This document shows, piece by piece, positions 5,643 through 5,831 of a stretch of DNA of 5,831 bases. The DNA lies in the NCBI GenBank assembly GCA_005882235.1, contig VBCT01000016.1:1-5831 (forward strand), read 5' to 3'. The notes below the pieces were generated by a model, which saw only the letters and a program-made list of their open reading frames with translations, was not told the origin of the DNA and did not search any database. Position 1 is the stretch's first letter, and each line of letters begins with the position of its first letter. A program made the position numbers and the translations under genes. The stretch is from Betaproteobacteria bacterium. Its GTDB lineage: Bacteria; Pseudomonadota; Gammaproteobacteria; Burkholderiales; SG8-39.

Positions 5643-5831
5643 AGAAGCTGTTCCTCGTGTTCGCGGTGCTGGCCCTGACCGGGGCATCCTCCGGGCAGGA
5701 GTACCCCTCCAGACCCGTCCGCGTCGTGGTGCCGTATGTCGCCGGCGGCGCGGCCGACATCTTCGCGCGCACGCTCGGGCAGAAGCTGAGCGAGGCGTTC
5801 AAGCAGGGCTTCGTGGTCGAGAACAAGCCCG
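5639..5831 (+). CDS. Bug/TctC-family periplasmic solute-binding protein, N-terminal part
   Basis: The first 64 codons of a tripartite tricarboxylate transporter receptor-type (Bug) protein; the gene continues past the right edge, and family members are about 320 residues. The N-terminus MKKLFLVFAVLALTGASSG is a Sec signal peptide, probably cleaved just before or at QEYPSRP. The mature start shows the family hallmark YPSRPVRVVVPYVAGGAAD (22-40), followed by FARTLGQKLSEAF and VVENKP. Bug proteins bind carboxylates such as citrate, glutamate or aromatic acids in the periplasm and normally deliver to TctAB. Its ATG overlaps the dctA stop (ATGA), with no good ribosome site of its own, so translation is probably coupled to dctA. 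The ligand cannot be told from this fragment. Confidence 0.92.
   Translation, partial: MKKLFLVFAVLALTGASSGQEYPSRPVRVVVPYVAGGAADIFARTLGQKLSEAFKQGFVVENKP

Noticed and set aside
4347..5687. Long open frame of 446 codons on the minus strand opposite dctA
   Set aside because: It mirrors the whole of dctA, is extremely rich in His, Asp, Arg and Glu, and has no recognisable domain; this is the usual antisense shadow of a GC-rich gene.

Overview
The window looks like chromosomal DNA from a GC-rich Gram-negative proteobacterium, most likely a betaproteobacterium of the Burkholderiales type. The reasons are the high GC content (judged by eye), a DctA carrier followed by a TctC/Bug-type periplasmic binding protein, an RND efflux pump and a BamE-like lipoprotein. 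This placement is an inference; there is no rRNA or other phylogenetic marker here.

Layout. Everything left of about 4300 is read on the minus strand and everything right of about 4355 on the plus strand, so the two blocks diverge from a 54-bp gap. The minus block, in order of transcription, is: a 56-residue two-helix membrane protein with a GTG start (4301-4131); an isoprenylcysteine carboxyl methyltransferase (ICMT)-family membrane methyltransferase overlapping it by 4 bp (4134-3703); a 71-bp gap with a 7+7 bp inverted repeat; a NarL/LuxR-type response regulator (3631-2810); a lipoprotein with two tandem BamE/SmpA-like repeats 33 bp further on (2776-2279); a 156-bp gap; and the first 707 codons of a CusA/CzcA-like RND pump, which runs off the left edge (2122-1). 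The plus block is a complete dctA (4356-5642) overlapping by 4 bp the start of a Bug/TctC solute-binding protein (5639 to the right edge).

How the genes may work together. dctA and the binding protein form a tightly coupled carboxylate-uptake pair. The minus genes share an envelope theme: two membrane proteins, a regulator, an outer-membrane-type lipoprotein and an exporter. The regulator and lipoprotein are close enough to be one operon. The pump has room for its own promoter.

The most unusual item is the response regulator. The residue that should be the phosphorylated aspartate is glutamate (GAA codon), while the rest of the receiver pocket is intact. Its reading frame also extends 55 codons upstream of the usual domain start, encoding a hydrophobic segment preceded by the best ribosome-binding site at any candidate start. 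It may be a phosphorylation-independent, membrane-associated regulator. No mobile element, CRISPR array, tRNA or rRNA is visible. There is no gene-free stretch longer than 300 bases.
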